A DNA stretch of 64,000 nt from Streptomyces barringtoniae (lineage in GTDB: Bacteria; Actinomycetota; Actinomycetes; Streptomycetales; Streptomycetaceae). This document shows positions 36,724 to 46,834 of the stretch, in pieces. A model generated the notes under the pieces. The model was not told where the DNA came from and made no database searches. It saw only the letters and a list, made by a program, of their open reading frames with translations. Position 1 is the stretch's first letter. Each line of letters starts with the position of its first letter. Made by a program: the position numbers and the translations under genes. The stretch is from the NCBI RefSeq assembly GCF_020819595.1, contig NZ_JAJHNP010000024.1, positions 62,001 to 126,000 of the forward strand, given 5' to 3'.

Positions 36724-37422
36724 ATGCGTACCCTCATCCGTGCCGGCGCGGTGTCCGCCGGTGTGTCGGCAGCGCTGTTTCTCGCGCCCGCGGCGCACGC
36801 CGCTCCGCCCGGTGACAACGGCGATGTGAAGATCCACAAGTCCACGACGGACGAGTCCGACGAGCGCAATCAGCCGCATGTGTGCTCGTTCTACCTCGAC
36901 GCCTTCCACTTCGACGGCGGCCAGCAGGTCGACTGGCGCATCGAGGTGTGGGCCCCGACCGGTGGGACGAAGGGCACGACGGTGAAGTCGGGTGCCCTGT
37001 CCCTGGACGGCGACGGCCACGGCCGCACGTCGGACATGACGTTGCCGGACGGGCACTACAAGCTGTTCTGGAACTTCGCCGGCGAGAAGGGCGCGGCCAA
37101 GCACAAGGTGTTCTGGACGGACTGCCAGTCCTCCGGCGGCGGTGGCGGTACGCCGTCGTCGGGTCCGTCGTCCGGTGCGACGTCGAGCGCGTCCCCGGCG
37201 CCGTCCTCGTCCCCGTCCTCGTCCGTGTCTCCGTCCTCGTCGGCCCCGGGTTCGGCGTCCTCGTCCTCCCCGGCTCCGTCGTCCTCGCCGTCCGCACAGG
37301 GCGGTGGCGGTCTCGCCGAGACCGGCAACGGTGTTCCGGTGGGTGCGCTGTCGGGTGTCGCGGCCGTGCTGGTGGGCGCGGGCGGCTACCTGGTGGTGCG
37401 GCGCCGGAAGGCGCGCGGCTGA
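36724..37422 (+). CDS. Surface protein with LAETG sorting signal (sortase E substrate)
   Basis: A 232-residue exported protein with an N-terminal signal peptide (AVSAGVSAALFLAPAAHA). A ~110-residue folded domain has two cysteines (HVCSFYLDAFHFDGGQQVDW; TDCQSS). A Ser/Pro-rich stalk follows, and then the cell-wall sorting signal LAETG (197-201), a hydrophobic helix and the tail RRRKARG. Class E sortases of high-GC Gram-positives cleave LAxTG rather than LPxTG, so this should be wall-linked. The sortase gene is not in the window. A strong bidirectional terminator follows. Confidence 0.88.
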   Translation: MRTLIRAGAVSAGVSAALFLAPAAHAAPPGDNGDVKIHKSTTDESDERNQPHVCSFYLDAFHFDGGQQVDWRIEVWAPTGGTKGTTVKSGALSLDGDGHGRTSDMTLPDGHYKLFWNFAGEKGAAKHKVFWTDCQSSGGGGGTPSSGPSSGATSSASPAPSSSPSSSVSPSSSAPGSASSSSPAPSSSPSAQGGGGLAETGNGVPVGALSGVAAVLVGAGGYLVVRRRKARG

Positions 37423-37438
37423 CCTGAGCCGCGTACAA

Positions 37439-37474
37439 GGGTGCCCCCGGGGTCGTACGACCTCGGGGGCACCC
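37439..37474. terminator. Bidirectional hairpin terminator between convergent genes
   Basis: GGGTGCCCCCGGGGTCGT pairs with ACGACCTCGGGGGCACCC over 18 bp with one G-T pair, midway between the stops of the LAETG protein (37422) and ppc (37493). Confidence 0.92.
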
Positions 37475-37492
37475 TCTTGTGCGCGGTGGCCG

Positions 37493-40237
<2,745 letters not shown>

Positions 40238-40408
40238 AGGTGCGGCTCCTTGCAGTGTGGAAGCTCGTCTGGGAGGGAACCCGGCCGGCTGCCGCGCGGC
40301 GGGCGCCGCATACGGGCCGGAGCGTCCGGGAAGGAAACTTCAGCGGACCGCGCTGTCCGACCGAGTTCAAGGATAGGTGTCGATGGGGACGCGCAGGCTC
40401 CGGGGCTC

Positions 40409-40465
40409 TTGCCGCCGCTCGACACGCTGCCATACTTACGTCGCCGTAGGTTACGGAACCGTAGG
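40409..40465 (+). promoter_or_regulatory. Desaturase promoter with overlapping inverted repeats
   Basis: In the 309-bp ppc-desaturase gap (40238-40546), which has no gene, a -35-like TTGCCG (40409-40414) and -10-like CATACT (40431-40436) are spaced 16 bp. Directly downstream lie two overlapping perfect inverted repeats, CCGTA-GGT-TACGG (40444-40456) and TACGG-AA-CCGTA (40452-40463), within a TTACGTCGCCGTAGG context. This is a likely operator for the TetR regulator encoded just after the desaturase. Confidence 0.6.
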
Positions 40466-40546
40466 GAACCGTCGTCGTCTCCCGTCCGGTCCCGGCGGCC
40501 CGGCACCTGCCTCGACCCTCGACCCTCGACCCCACAGGGGACGCGC

Positions 40547-41554
40547 ATGACCTCAAGTTCCGATGTGATCGAAGAAGCCCGTACGGCCGACGACAGTCCG
40601 AGCCCGACCGCCACGCTGGGTGGCGAGCAGAAGCGTTCGATCGAGCAGATCACGCTGCTTTTGTTCATCACCGTGCCGTTCCTGGCGCTCGTGGCGGCGG
40701 TGCCGCTGGCCTGGGGCTGGGGGGTGAGCTGGCTCGATCTGGGCCTGCTGGTGTTCTTCTACTTCCTGGGGTGCCACGGCATCACGATCGGTTTCCACCG
40801 GTACTTCACCCACGGTTCGTTCAAGGCCAAACGGCCCCTGCGGATCGCGCTGGCAGTCATGGGCTCGCTGGCCGTCGAGGGGCCCCTGGTGCGCTGGGTG
40901 GCCGATCACCGCAAGCACCACAAGTTCTCCGACGCGGAGGGCGACCCGCACTCTCCGTGGCGGTTCGGCGAGAGCGTTCCGGCGCTGATGAAGGGCCTGT
41001 GGTGGGCTCACATCGGCTGGATGTTCGACGAGGAGCAGACCCCGCAGGACAAGTACGCGCCGGATCTGATCAAGGACCCGGCGATCCGGGCGATCTCCCG
41101 GCAGTTCGTGTACTGGACGGGCGTCTCCCTGCTCCTGCCGCCGCTGGTCGGCGGCCTGGTGACGATGTCCTGGTGGGGCGCGTTCACCGCGTTCTTCTGG
41201 GGTTCACTCGTACGGGTGGCGTTGCTGCACCATGTGACCTGGTCGATCAACTCGATCTGTCACGCGGTGGGCAAGCGGCCGTTCAAATCACGGGACCGTT
41301 CGGGCAACGTGTGGTGGCTGGCGGTGCTGTCGTGCGGTGAGTCCTGGCACAACCTGCACCACGCCGACCCGACCTCGGCGCGGCACGGTGTGATGCGCGG
41401 TCAGATCGACTCATCGGCGCGGTTCATCCGCATCTTCGAGCTGCTCGGCTGGGCGTACGACGTGCGCTGGCCGTCACGCTCACGTATCGATTCGCGCCGG
41501 AACACCGAGGAAGGCGGCTCCGGGCGCCGGAGGGAGAGCGCGAAGGCGGCATGA
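40547..41554 (+). CDS. Membrane acyl-CoA/acyl-lipid desaturase (delta-9 type)
   Basis: A 335-residue di-iron membrane enzyme introducing a cis double bond into fatty acyl chains to adjust membrane fluidity. All three histidine boxes are present: HRYFTH, HRKHH and HNLHH, with a further conserved His in RVALLHHVTWSINSICH. Four membrane helices are visible (ITLLLFITVPFLALVAAVPL; WLDLGLLVFFYFLGCHGITI and two later). The ATG at 40547 has AGGGG at 6 bp. Its stop overlaps the TetR gene start by ATGA, so both are co-transcribed and probably autoregulated through the upstream repeats. Confidence 0.94.
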   Translation: MTSSSDVIEEARTADDSPSPTATLGGEQKRSIEQITLLLFITVPFLALVAAVPLAWGWGVSWLDLGLLVFFYFLGCHGITIGFHRYFTHGSFKAKRPLRIALAVMGSLAVEGPLVRWVADHRKHHKFSDAEGDPHSPWRFGESVPALMKGLWWAHIGWMFDEEQTPQDKYAPDLIKDPAIRAISRQFVYWTGVSLLLPPLVGGLVTMSWWGAFTAFFWGSLVRVALLHHVTWSINSICHAVGKRPFKSRDRSGNVWWLAVLSCGESWHNLHHADPTSARHGVMRGQIDSSARFIRIFELLGWAYDVRWPSRSRIDSRRNTEEGGSGRRRESAKAA

Positions 41555-42228
41555 TTGACGCCGTGGCGACCGACTCCAGCAGCACCTCCGGCAACGACAA
41601 GCAACGGCGGACCCGCCGGACCCGTATGACCGGTGCCGAGCGCCGCCAGCAGCTGCTGGAGATCGGTCGCACCCTCTTCGCCGCGAAGGGTTTCGAGGGC
41701 ACCTCGGTGGAGGAGATCGCCGCGAAGGCCGGGGTGTCCAAGCCGGTGGTGTACGAGCACTTCGGCGGCAAGGAGGGCCTGTACGCGGTGGTGGTGGACC
41801 GCGAGATGCGGCGGCTGCTGGACATGGTGACCAGCTCGCTGACCGCCGGCCACCCCCGTGAGCTGTGCGAGCAGGCCGCCTTCGCGCTCCTGGACTACAT
41901 CGAGGAGTACACGGACGGCTTCCGCATCCTGGTCCGTGACTCGCCCATCCCCCAGTCCACGGGCTCCTTCGCCTCCCTCATCTCGGACATCGCCACCCAG
42001 GTGGAGGACATCCTGGGCCGGGAGTTCAAGTCCCGCGGCTTCGATCCGAAGCTGGCCCCGCTGTACGCGCAGGCGCTGGTCGGCATGGTCGCGCTGACGG
42101 GTCAGTGGTGGCTGGACGTACGCCGCCCGAAGAAGGCGGAGGTCGCCGCCCATCTGGTGAACCTGGCGTGGCACGGTCTGGACGGGCTGGAGCAGAAGCC
42201 GCGGTTGATAGGGCACCGGAAGAGCTGA
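41551..42228 (+). CDS. TetR-family regulator, probably of the desaturase
   Basis: A 225-residue regulator. After a disordered ~25-residue N-terminus comes the TetR HTH domain: RRQQLLEIGRTLFAAKGFEG, TSVEEIAAKAGVSKPVVYEH, FGGKEGLYAVVVDREM. The remainder is an all-helical ligand-binding domain. By its coupling to the desaturase it is likely a lipid-responsive repressor in the manner of DesT/FasR-like proteins; the ligand is unknown. It ends 61 bp before the toxin-antitoxin genes. Confidence 0.9.
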   Translation: MIDAVATDSSSTSGNDKQRRTRRTRMTGAERRQQLLEIGRTLFAAKGFEGTSVEEIAAKAGVSKPVVYEHFGGKEGLYAVVVDREMRRLLDMVTSSLTAGHPRELCEQAAFALLDYIEEYTDGFRILVRDSPIPQSTGSFASLISDIATQVEDILGREFKSRGFDPKLAPLYAQALVGMVALTGQWWLDVRRPKKAEVAAHLVNLAWHGLDGLEQKPRLIGHRKS

Positions 42229-42266
42229 GGTTCACCGGAAAAGGTGACACTGGGGGGCAGTTGGAT

Positions 42267-42280
42267 ACACCTTGCGGTGT
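42267..42280 (+). promoter_or_regulatory. Inverted repeat upstream of the toxin-antitoxin genes
   Basis: ACACC-TTGC-GGTGT is a 5-bp-arm inverted repeat ending 9 bp before the antitoxin ATG, close to a -35-like TTGGAT (42261). Antitoxins of the Phd/YefM family normally bind such repeats to repress their own operon. Confidence 0.45.
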
Positions 42281-42289
42281 CATGGCCGC

Positions 42290-42544
42290 ATGACGAAGAT
42301 CGCGATCGGCGCAGCCCGTTCCCAGCTCGGTGACCTGGTCCGCCGTGCGGCCCACGACCACGAGACCATCGCTCTCACCGACCACGGGCACGTGGCCGCG
42401 CTCCTCGTCTCGCCGCAGGTGACAGAGGATCTCGAAGACGCCCTGGCCGTCGCCGACTACCAGCGGCGCAAGGCCGAGGGATCACTGGGGGAAGGCATCC
42501 CCATGACAGAGGTGCGCAGGCGGCTGGGGCTCGAGAAGCCGTGA
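42290..42544 (+). CDS. Antitoxin, Phd/YefM family
   Basis: An 84-residue antitoxin. The N-terminal DNA-binding domain is typical: IGAARSQLGDLVRRAAHDHE, TIALTDHGHVAALLVSP. The C-terminal helix (LEDALAVADYQRRKAEG... TEVRRRLGLE) should wrap the toxin. There is no good ribosome site before the ATG, and the short distance to the inverted repeat makes a leaderless or near-leaderless message possible. The stop overlaps the toxin start by 4 bp (GTGA). Confidence 0.9.
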   Translation: MTKIAIGAARSQLGDLVRRAAHDHETIALTDHGHVAALLVSPQVTEDLEDALAVADYQRRKAEGSLGEGIPMTEVRRRLGLEKP

Positions 42545-42789
42545 CCTACGAGATCATCTTCGAGCCGCACGCCCTGGACGTGGCGGCACGGTTCCTGAAC
42601 GAAGGCCCGGCCGGACTCGCAGAGGTCCTGGACGCCATCGACGAACTGGCCCACGATCCGCGACCGGCCGGATCGAGGGCATACGGCCCGAACCTCCGTC
42701 GCCTTCGCGTCGATGCATACCGGGTCCCGTACATCATCGACACCGAGGTCGTCCGCATCCTCGTCACGCATCCCGGCCGGACGGACTGA
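42541..42789 (+). CDS. Toxin, RelE/ParE family
   Basis: An 82-residue toxin with the RelE/ParE fold: YEIIFEPHALDVAARFLNE, LDAIDELAHDPRPAGSRAYG, LRRLRVDAYRVPYIIDTEVV, RILVTHPGR. The basic RLRVDAYRV strand and terminal His/Arg fit a RelE-type mRNA interferase, but ParE cannot be excluded. It is translated by overlap with the antitoxin. Its last 26 bp overlap the convergent VOC gene. Confidence 0.9.
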   Translation: MTYEIIFEPHALDVAARFLNEGPAGLAEVLDAIDELAHDPRPAGSRAYGPNLRRLRVDAYRVPYIIDTEVVRILVTHPGRTD

Positions 42790-43144
42790 CCCGCTCCAGG
42801 AACTCCAGCCGGTTGCCGACGGGATCCTCCGAGTGGAAACGCAGGTGGCCGGGGAGGTTGTCGTCCCAGGTGACCTTCGCTCCCTTCGCGGTGAGCCGGG
42901 CCGCGTACGACTCGATGTCCGTCACCCTGAGCTCCGGGTGGGCCTTCTTCGCGGGCCGGAAGTCCCCCTCGATGCCCAGGTGGAGTTGCACGGCTCCGGC
43001 CCGGAACCAGCAGCCGCCGCGCGCCGCGAGCACGGGTGGTTTGGGGATCTCCGTCATGCCGAGGATGTCGGCGTAGTAGGCCCGCAGCGCGTCCTCCGAC
43101 CCGGGCGGGGCCGCCAGCTGCACGTGATCGACCGCGGCGAGCAT
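42764..43144 (-). CDS. VOC superfamily (glyoxalase-like) protein
   Basis: A 126-residue protein with two beta-alpha-beta-beta-beta modules: LAAVDHVQLAAPPGSEDALR, AYYADILGMTEI, WFRAGAVQLHLGIE, then AHPELRVTDIESYAARL and LRFHSEDPVGNRLEFLE. Metal-ligand candidates are His7, His in LHLG, and Glu in LEFLE. Substrate unknown; relatives include lactoylglutathione lyases and antibiotic-resistance proteins. It lies 2 bp after the methyltransferase gene in the same operon. Confidence 0.88.
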   Translation of the reverse strand: MLAAVDHVQLAAPPGSEDALRAYYADILGMTEIPKPPVLAARGGCWFRAGAVQLHLGIEGDFRPAKKAHPELRVTDIESYAARLTAKGAKVTWDDNLPGHLRFHSEDPVGNRLEFLERVSPSGRDA

Positions 43145-43146
43145 GC

Positions 43147-43959
43147 TCAGGCCTCCTTCACGGCGACGGCGAACAGGCGGCGGAAGGGCAGGACCGTGCC
43201 GTACGGTGCGCTGGGGTAGGCCTGCCGCAGCAGTTCCCGGTACTCGCCGAGGAAGGCGTCCCGGGCCTCGGGGTCGCCGGCGAGTGCGGTCAGCGCGGGC
43301 CGCAGGCCGGTCCCCTTCACCCAGTCCAGAACGGGATCCTCACCCTGCAGGACGTGGAAGTACGTCGTCTGCCACACGTCGGTCGCACAGCCGAGGCGGG
43401 CGAGGCGGTCCAGATAGGCGCCGGGGGTGTGCACGGAGTCGGTGCGGCGCAGCACGTCGGCGAGGCGGGCCTTCCAGCGGGGCGTGGCGGCCAGGTCGCG
43501 CATCAGGGCGTGCAGCGGGGCGTCGATGTTGTCCGGGACCTGGAAGGCGAAGGTGCCACCGGGCCGCAGGGCCGCGATCCAGTCGGCGAAGCGGTCGGCG
43601 TGCCCCGGCACCCACTGCAGGGTCGCGTTGGAGACGATCAGGTCGTACGGCTCGCCGGGCGCCCAGGTGCGCGCGTCGGCGTGGGCGAAGTCCAGCCGTC
43701 CGCCGCCGGCCGTGGGGCCCTCGTGCTCGGTGTGGGCCCTGTCCAGCATCTCGGGCGAGTTGTCGTAGCCGGTGACGTGCGCGGTGGACCAGCGTTCGGT
43801 GAGCAGCACGGTGACGTTGCCCGGGCCGCAGCCGAGGTCGGCGATGCGGGGCGTCGGCGTGGGCAGGACGGGGACGCGGGCGATGAGGTCGGCGAAGGGA
43901 CGGGCCCGGTGACCGGAGTGCCGCAGGTACTGACCGGGGTCCCAGATCGGTGTCGTCAT
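43147..43959 (-). CDS. Trans-aconitate 2-methyltransferase-like SAM methyltransferase
   Basis: A 270-residue class I methyltransferase. SAM motif I is RIADLGCGPGNVTVLL. The N-terminal WDPGQYLRHSGHRARPFADL and later DLIVSNATLQWVPGHADRF and FQVPDNIDAPLH match the trans-aconitate methyltransferase (Tam) family, which detoxifies trans-aconitate. The ATG at 43959 is used; two GTG codons just upstream (43965, 43968) sit closer to GGAGGGG and could be the true start. It is divergent from the MarR gene, across three 15-bp operator-like repeats. Confidence 0.88.
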   Translation of the reverse strand: MTTPIWDPGQYLRHSGHRARPFADLIARVPVLPTPTPRIADLGCGPGNVTVLLTERWSTAHVTGYDNSPEMLDRAHTEHEGPTAGGGRLDFAHADARTWAPGEPYDLIVSNATLQWVPGHADRFADWIAALRPGGTFAFQVPDNIDAPLHALMRDLAATPRWKARLADVLRRTDSVHTPGAYLDRLARLGCATDVWQTTYFHVLQGEDPVLDWVKGTGLRPALTALAGDPEARDAFLGEYRELLRQAYPSAPYGTVLPFRRLFAVAVKEA

Positions 43960-43985
43960 GACCACCACTGTCCCCTCCAGTTTAT

Positions 43986-44030
43986 CTCGATGTCAAGAGG
44001 CTTGATGTCAAGAGACTTCATGTCGACACA
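43986..44030. promoter_or_regulatory. Three 15-bp tandem operator-like repeats between methyltransferase and MarR genes
   Basis: CTCGATGTCAAGAGG (43986), CTTGATGTCAAGAGA (44001) and CTTCATGTCGACACA (44016) are in tandem with no gap. The middle unit contains the inverted repeat CTTGA-TG-TCAAG. The ATGTC cores are exactly 15 bp apart. This is the expected kind of site for the adjacent MarR regulator and would control both divergent genes. Confidence 0.7.
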
Positions 44031-44047
44031 ACCACTACACTGATCCC

Positions 44048-44545
44048 ATGGAGGACGAGGTCGATCGGCTGGTCGCAGCGTGGCGCCGGGAACGTCCGGA
44101 CCTCGACGTGGAGCCGCTGGAAGTGCTCAGCCGGGTGAGCCGACTCGCCCGGCATCTGGACCGTGCGCGTCGGCTCGCCTTCGCCGAGCACCAGCTGGAG
44201 CCGTGGGAGTTCGACGTGCTGACCGCGCTCAGGCGCGCGGGCACGCCGTACCAGCTCTCCCCCGGCCAGTTGCTGACGCAGACCCTGGTCACGTCGGGCA
44301 CGATGACCAACCGGATCGACCGGCTGGCCAAGAAGGGCCTGGTGGAACGGCTGCCCGACCCGAGCGACCGGCGGGGCGTGCTGGTCCGGCTGACCGACAC
44401 CGGCCGGGACCGCGCCGACCAGGCGCTGGCCGGGCTGCTGGAGCAGGAGCGGGCGATCCTCGCCGAGCTGTCCCGCGCCCAGCGGGTGGAACTGGCCGGT
44501 CTGCTACGCCAGTTGACCGCCCCGTTCGACAACATCCCCGGTTAG
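44048..44545 (+). CDS. MarR-family transcriptional regulator
   Basis: A 165-residue winged-helix repressor: LEPWEFDVLTALRRAGTPYQ, LSPGQLLTQTLVTSGTMTNR (recognition helix), IDRLAKKGLVERLPDPSDRR, GVLVRLTDTGRDRADQALAG. It probably represses itself and the divergent methyltransferase-VOC operon through the repeats at 43986-44030. Its 3' end overlaps the convergent LuxR-type gene by 42 bp. Confidence 0.94.
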   Translation: MEDEVDRLVAAWRRERPDLDVEPLEVLSRVSRLARHLDRARRLAFAEHQLEPWEFDVLTALRRAGTPYQLSPGQLLTQTLVTSGTMTNRIDRLAKKGLVERLPDPSDRRGVLVRLTDTGRDRADQALAGLLEQERAILAELSRAQRVELAGLLRQLTAPFDNIPG

Positions 44546-45277
44546 GTCGGCCGGTCCGACCCCCGCGCGGCGGGCGAGGGCGACGGCGGCCAGCGTCGAG
44601 TGGACGCCCAGCTTGCCGAGGACGTTCTGCATATGGGTGCGCACGGTGTGCGGGGAGAGGAACAGCCGCTCGGCGACGGCCTTGCGGCCCAGGCCCGCGA
44701 CCATGCAGCGCAGCACCTCCCGCTCGCGCGGGGTGAGGGACTCCACCAGCCGCTCGCTCTCGGTACGGTGCCGGCGGGCCGCCGTCATCTCCCTGAGCAC
44801 GCCGGTGAGCAGGGCGGGCGGCAGATGGGTCTCGTCGCGCAGCACACCCCGGATCACCGTCAGCAGCCGGGACAGCGAGCAGTCCTTGGCGACCCACCCC
44901 GAGGCACCGGCCTGCAGGGCGAGCGCCGCCCGCCGGGGATCGTCCTTCTCGGCGAGTACGACGATCCGTACGGCCGCCTGGGCGCCCCGGACCCCGGCGA
45001 CCAGCGAGATCCCGTCGACCAGCCCCTCCTCGTTGCCCTCCTGCACCGGCACGGGCAGAGCCGGGCGGGCCCCGGGGACCTGGCCGCCGAGGTCCGCGTC
45101 GACCAGCAGCACGTCGAAACGGCGGCCCTCACCGGCCGCCCGCTCCAGGCAGCGCAGCGCGGCGGGGCCGCTGCCGGCTGCGGAGACGTCGACATCCGGC
45201 TCGGCGGCCAGGGCGGCCGCGAGCGACTCGGCGAAGATGCGGTGGTCGTCGACGACCAGGACTCGGATACGAACCAC
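44504..45277 (-). CDS. LuxR/NarL-type response regulator
   Basis: A 257-residue regulator. The receiver domain has VLVVDDHRIF (acidic pair), the phospho-acceptor Asp in VLLVDADLGG, and the conserved Lys in WVAKDCSL. It carries an unusual ~30-residue insertion (PGARPALPVPVQEGNEEGL) after the phospho-acceptor. The C-terminal HTH is canonical: LTPREREVLRCMVAGLGRKA, VAERLFLSPHTVRTHMQNVL, GKLGVHSTLAAV. No kinase gene is adjacent; the orphan kinase at 29.4 kb is one candidate partner. The GTG start has GGGAGGAG upstream. Confidence 0.9.
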   Translation of the reverse strand: MVRIRVLVVDDHRIFAESLAAALAAEPDVDVSAAGSGPAALRCLERAAGEGRRFDVLLVDADLGGQVPGARPALPVPVQEGNEEGLVDGISLVAGVRGAQAAVRIVVLAEKDDPRRAALALQAGASGWVAKDCSLSRLLTVIRGVLRDETHLPPALLTGVLREMTAARRHRTESERLVESLTPREREVLRCMVAGLGRKAVAERLFLSPHTVRTHMQNVLGKLGVHSTLAAVALARRAGVGPADLTGDVVERGGQLA

Positions 45278-45679
45278 GAAACTCCTCCCGGACCGGGCCT
45301 GGCCCTCCGGAGAACGACGACCCGCGGGGGTACGCACACCCACGGAAAGGACACGCGCCGCGCGGCCGCCGCCGACGCGGAAACTGTTACCCCCACCGCG
45401 GGTGCCGTACCCGCCTGTCTCGCCCCCTGATCAGCACCGGCCCCCACCGGTGCTGTTCCACAGAGTACGGATGGGAGCACGCAGCGGAAGGAGATTTGCA
45501 GAACTGGCCGTCCAGCATGTTTATCGTGTGCCGCATGTTTCGTACTGAGGCGGAAGTCGACAAAGTCCGACGGTGTGCGATCGCCTCGCCCGGTGCTCTC
45601 TGCCCTGTCCCGAGCCGGAGTGCGGGAAACGCCGTCGGCCCCGCACCGATGTGCGGGGCCGACGAGATCACCGAACGGC
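45278..45679. other. 402-bp gene-free stretch with two terminators and a repeat
   Basis: Between the response regulator start and the galK stop. A hairpin CAGCACCGG/CCGGTGCTG lies at 45432-45455. A short lower-GC segment contains the direct repeat CATGTTT at 45516 and 45534 (18 bp apart), likely part of a promoter. Then comes the galK terminator (next entry). A TTG-started reading frame at 45495 with AAGGAG is present but runs into the terminator and galK and is not supported. Confidence 0.5.
45634..45663 (-). terminator. Terminator of the galTEK operon
   Basis: GTCGGCCCCGCAC (45634-45646) and GTGCGGGGCCGAC (45651-45663) form a perfect 13-bp stem with a CGAT loop, 17 bp beyond the galK stop. 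Confidence 0.92.
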
Positions 45680-46834
45680 TCAGACCACCCGCCGCGCCCC
45701 CGCCGAAGGCACCGCCTCGAAGACCCGCGGGGTCGTGAAGCCCGCTGCGGCGAAGGCCTCTTCGACGGCCTTCGTGAGGGTGTCGACGTCCGTCGCCTCC
45801 GTCAGGACGATCGCCGAGCCGCCGAAGCCGCCGCCGGTCATGCGGGCGCCCAGGGCGCCGTTGGACAGGGCCGTGTCGACGACCAGGTCCAGCTCCGGGC
45901 AGGAGATGCGGAAGTCGTCGCGCAGGGAGGCGTGGCCCTCGGTGAGGACCGGGCCGATTCGGCGGGTCTCGCCGGCACGCAGCAGCCCGACCACCCGCTC
46001 CACCCGCTCGTCCTCCGTCACCACGTGCCGGACCAGACGGCGCACCTCCTCCTCGTCGCCCAGCCGGGCCAGCGCCGCGTCCAGTTCGGCGTACGGAACG
46101 TCCCGCAGGGCGTCCACGCCGAGCAGCGCCGCGCCCTTCTCGCAGCCCGCCCGCCGCTTGCCGTACTCGCCGCCGCTGTGCGCGTGCTTGACCTGGGTGT
46201 CGACCACCAGCAGGCGCAGGCCCTCGGCCGCGAGGTCGAAGGGGATCTGCTGCTGGGACAGGTCGCGGGTGTCCAGGAAGAGCGCGTGTCCCTGCTCGCA
46301 GCAGGCCGACGCCGTCTGGTCCATGATCCCGGTGGGCGCGCCGACGTAGACGTTCTCGGCGCGCTGACACAGCCGGGCCAGCCTCCAGCGCGGCAGGTCC
46401 AGTGCGTACAGGTCGTTCAGCGCGAGCGCGATCACCACCTCGAGGGCCGCCGAGGAGGACAGGCCCGCGCCGGTCGGGACCGTGGAGGACAGGTGGACGT
46501 CCGCGCCCGTCACGCCGTGGCCCGCCTCGCGCAGCGCCCAGACCACGCCCGCCGGGTACGCCGTCCAGTCGTCGTCGCCCTGCGGGGCCAGGGCGTCCAG
46601 CCGCAGCTCCTTTACGCCGCCCTCGATGTCCGCCGAGTGCAGGCGCAGGACGCCGTCGGTGCGGCGGGAGACGGCCGCGACCGCCCGGTGCGGCAGCGCG
46701 AACGGCATCACGAAACCGTCGTTGTAGTCGGTGTGCTCACCGATGAGGTTGACCCGGCCGGGCGCCGCCCAGACGCCCTCCGGTGCGGCCCCGTACAGCT
46801 CGGCGAAGCGCTCCGCGACCTGCTGTGCCCCCAC
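45680..46834 (-). CDS. galK: Galactokinase
   Basis: A 384-residue GHMP kinase phosphorylating galactose to galactose-1-phosphate, first step of the Leloir pathway. It has the galactose-binding signature GRVNLIGEHTDYNDGFVMPF, the ATP loop PTGAGLSSSAALEVVIALAL and the C-terminal GARMTGGGFGGSAIVL. The GTG start at 46834 touches the galE stop (TAG/GTG share one base) with GGAG at 5 bp. It is the last gene of galTEK. Confidence 0.97.
   Translation of the reverse strand: MGAQQVAERFAELYGAAPEGVWAAPGRVNLIGEHTDYNDGFVMPFALPHRAVAAVSRRTDGVLRLHSADIEGGVKELRLDALAPQGDDDWTAYPAGVVWALREAGHGVTGADVHLSSTVPTGAGLSSSAALEVVIALALNDLYALDLPRWRLARLCQRAENVYVGAPTGIMDQTASACCEQGHALFLDTRDLSQQQIPFDLAAEGLRLLVVDTQVKHAHSGGEYGKRRAGCEKGAALLGVDALRDVPYAELDAALARLGDEEEVRRLVRHVVTEDERVERVVGLLRAGETRRIGPVLTEGHASLRDDFRISCPELDLVVDTALSNGALGARMTGGGFGGSAIVLTEATDVDTLTKAVEEAFAAAGFTTPRVFEAVPSAGARRVV

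Noticed and set aside
45495..45738. TTG-started small ORF with AAGGAG
   Set aside because: It runs through the galTEK terminator and into the galK coding region on the other strand, and no family is recognisable.
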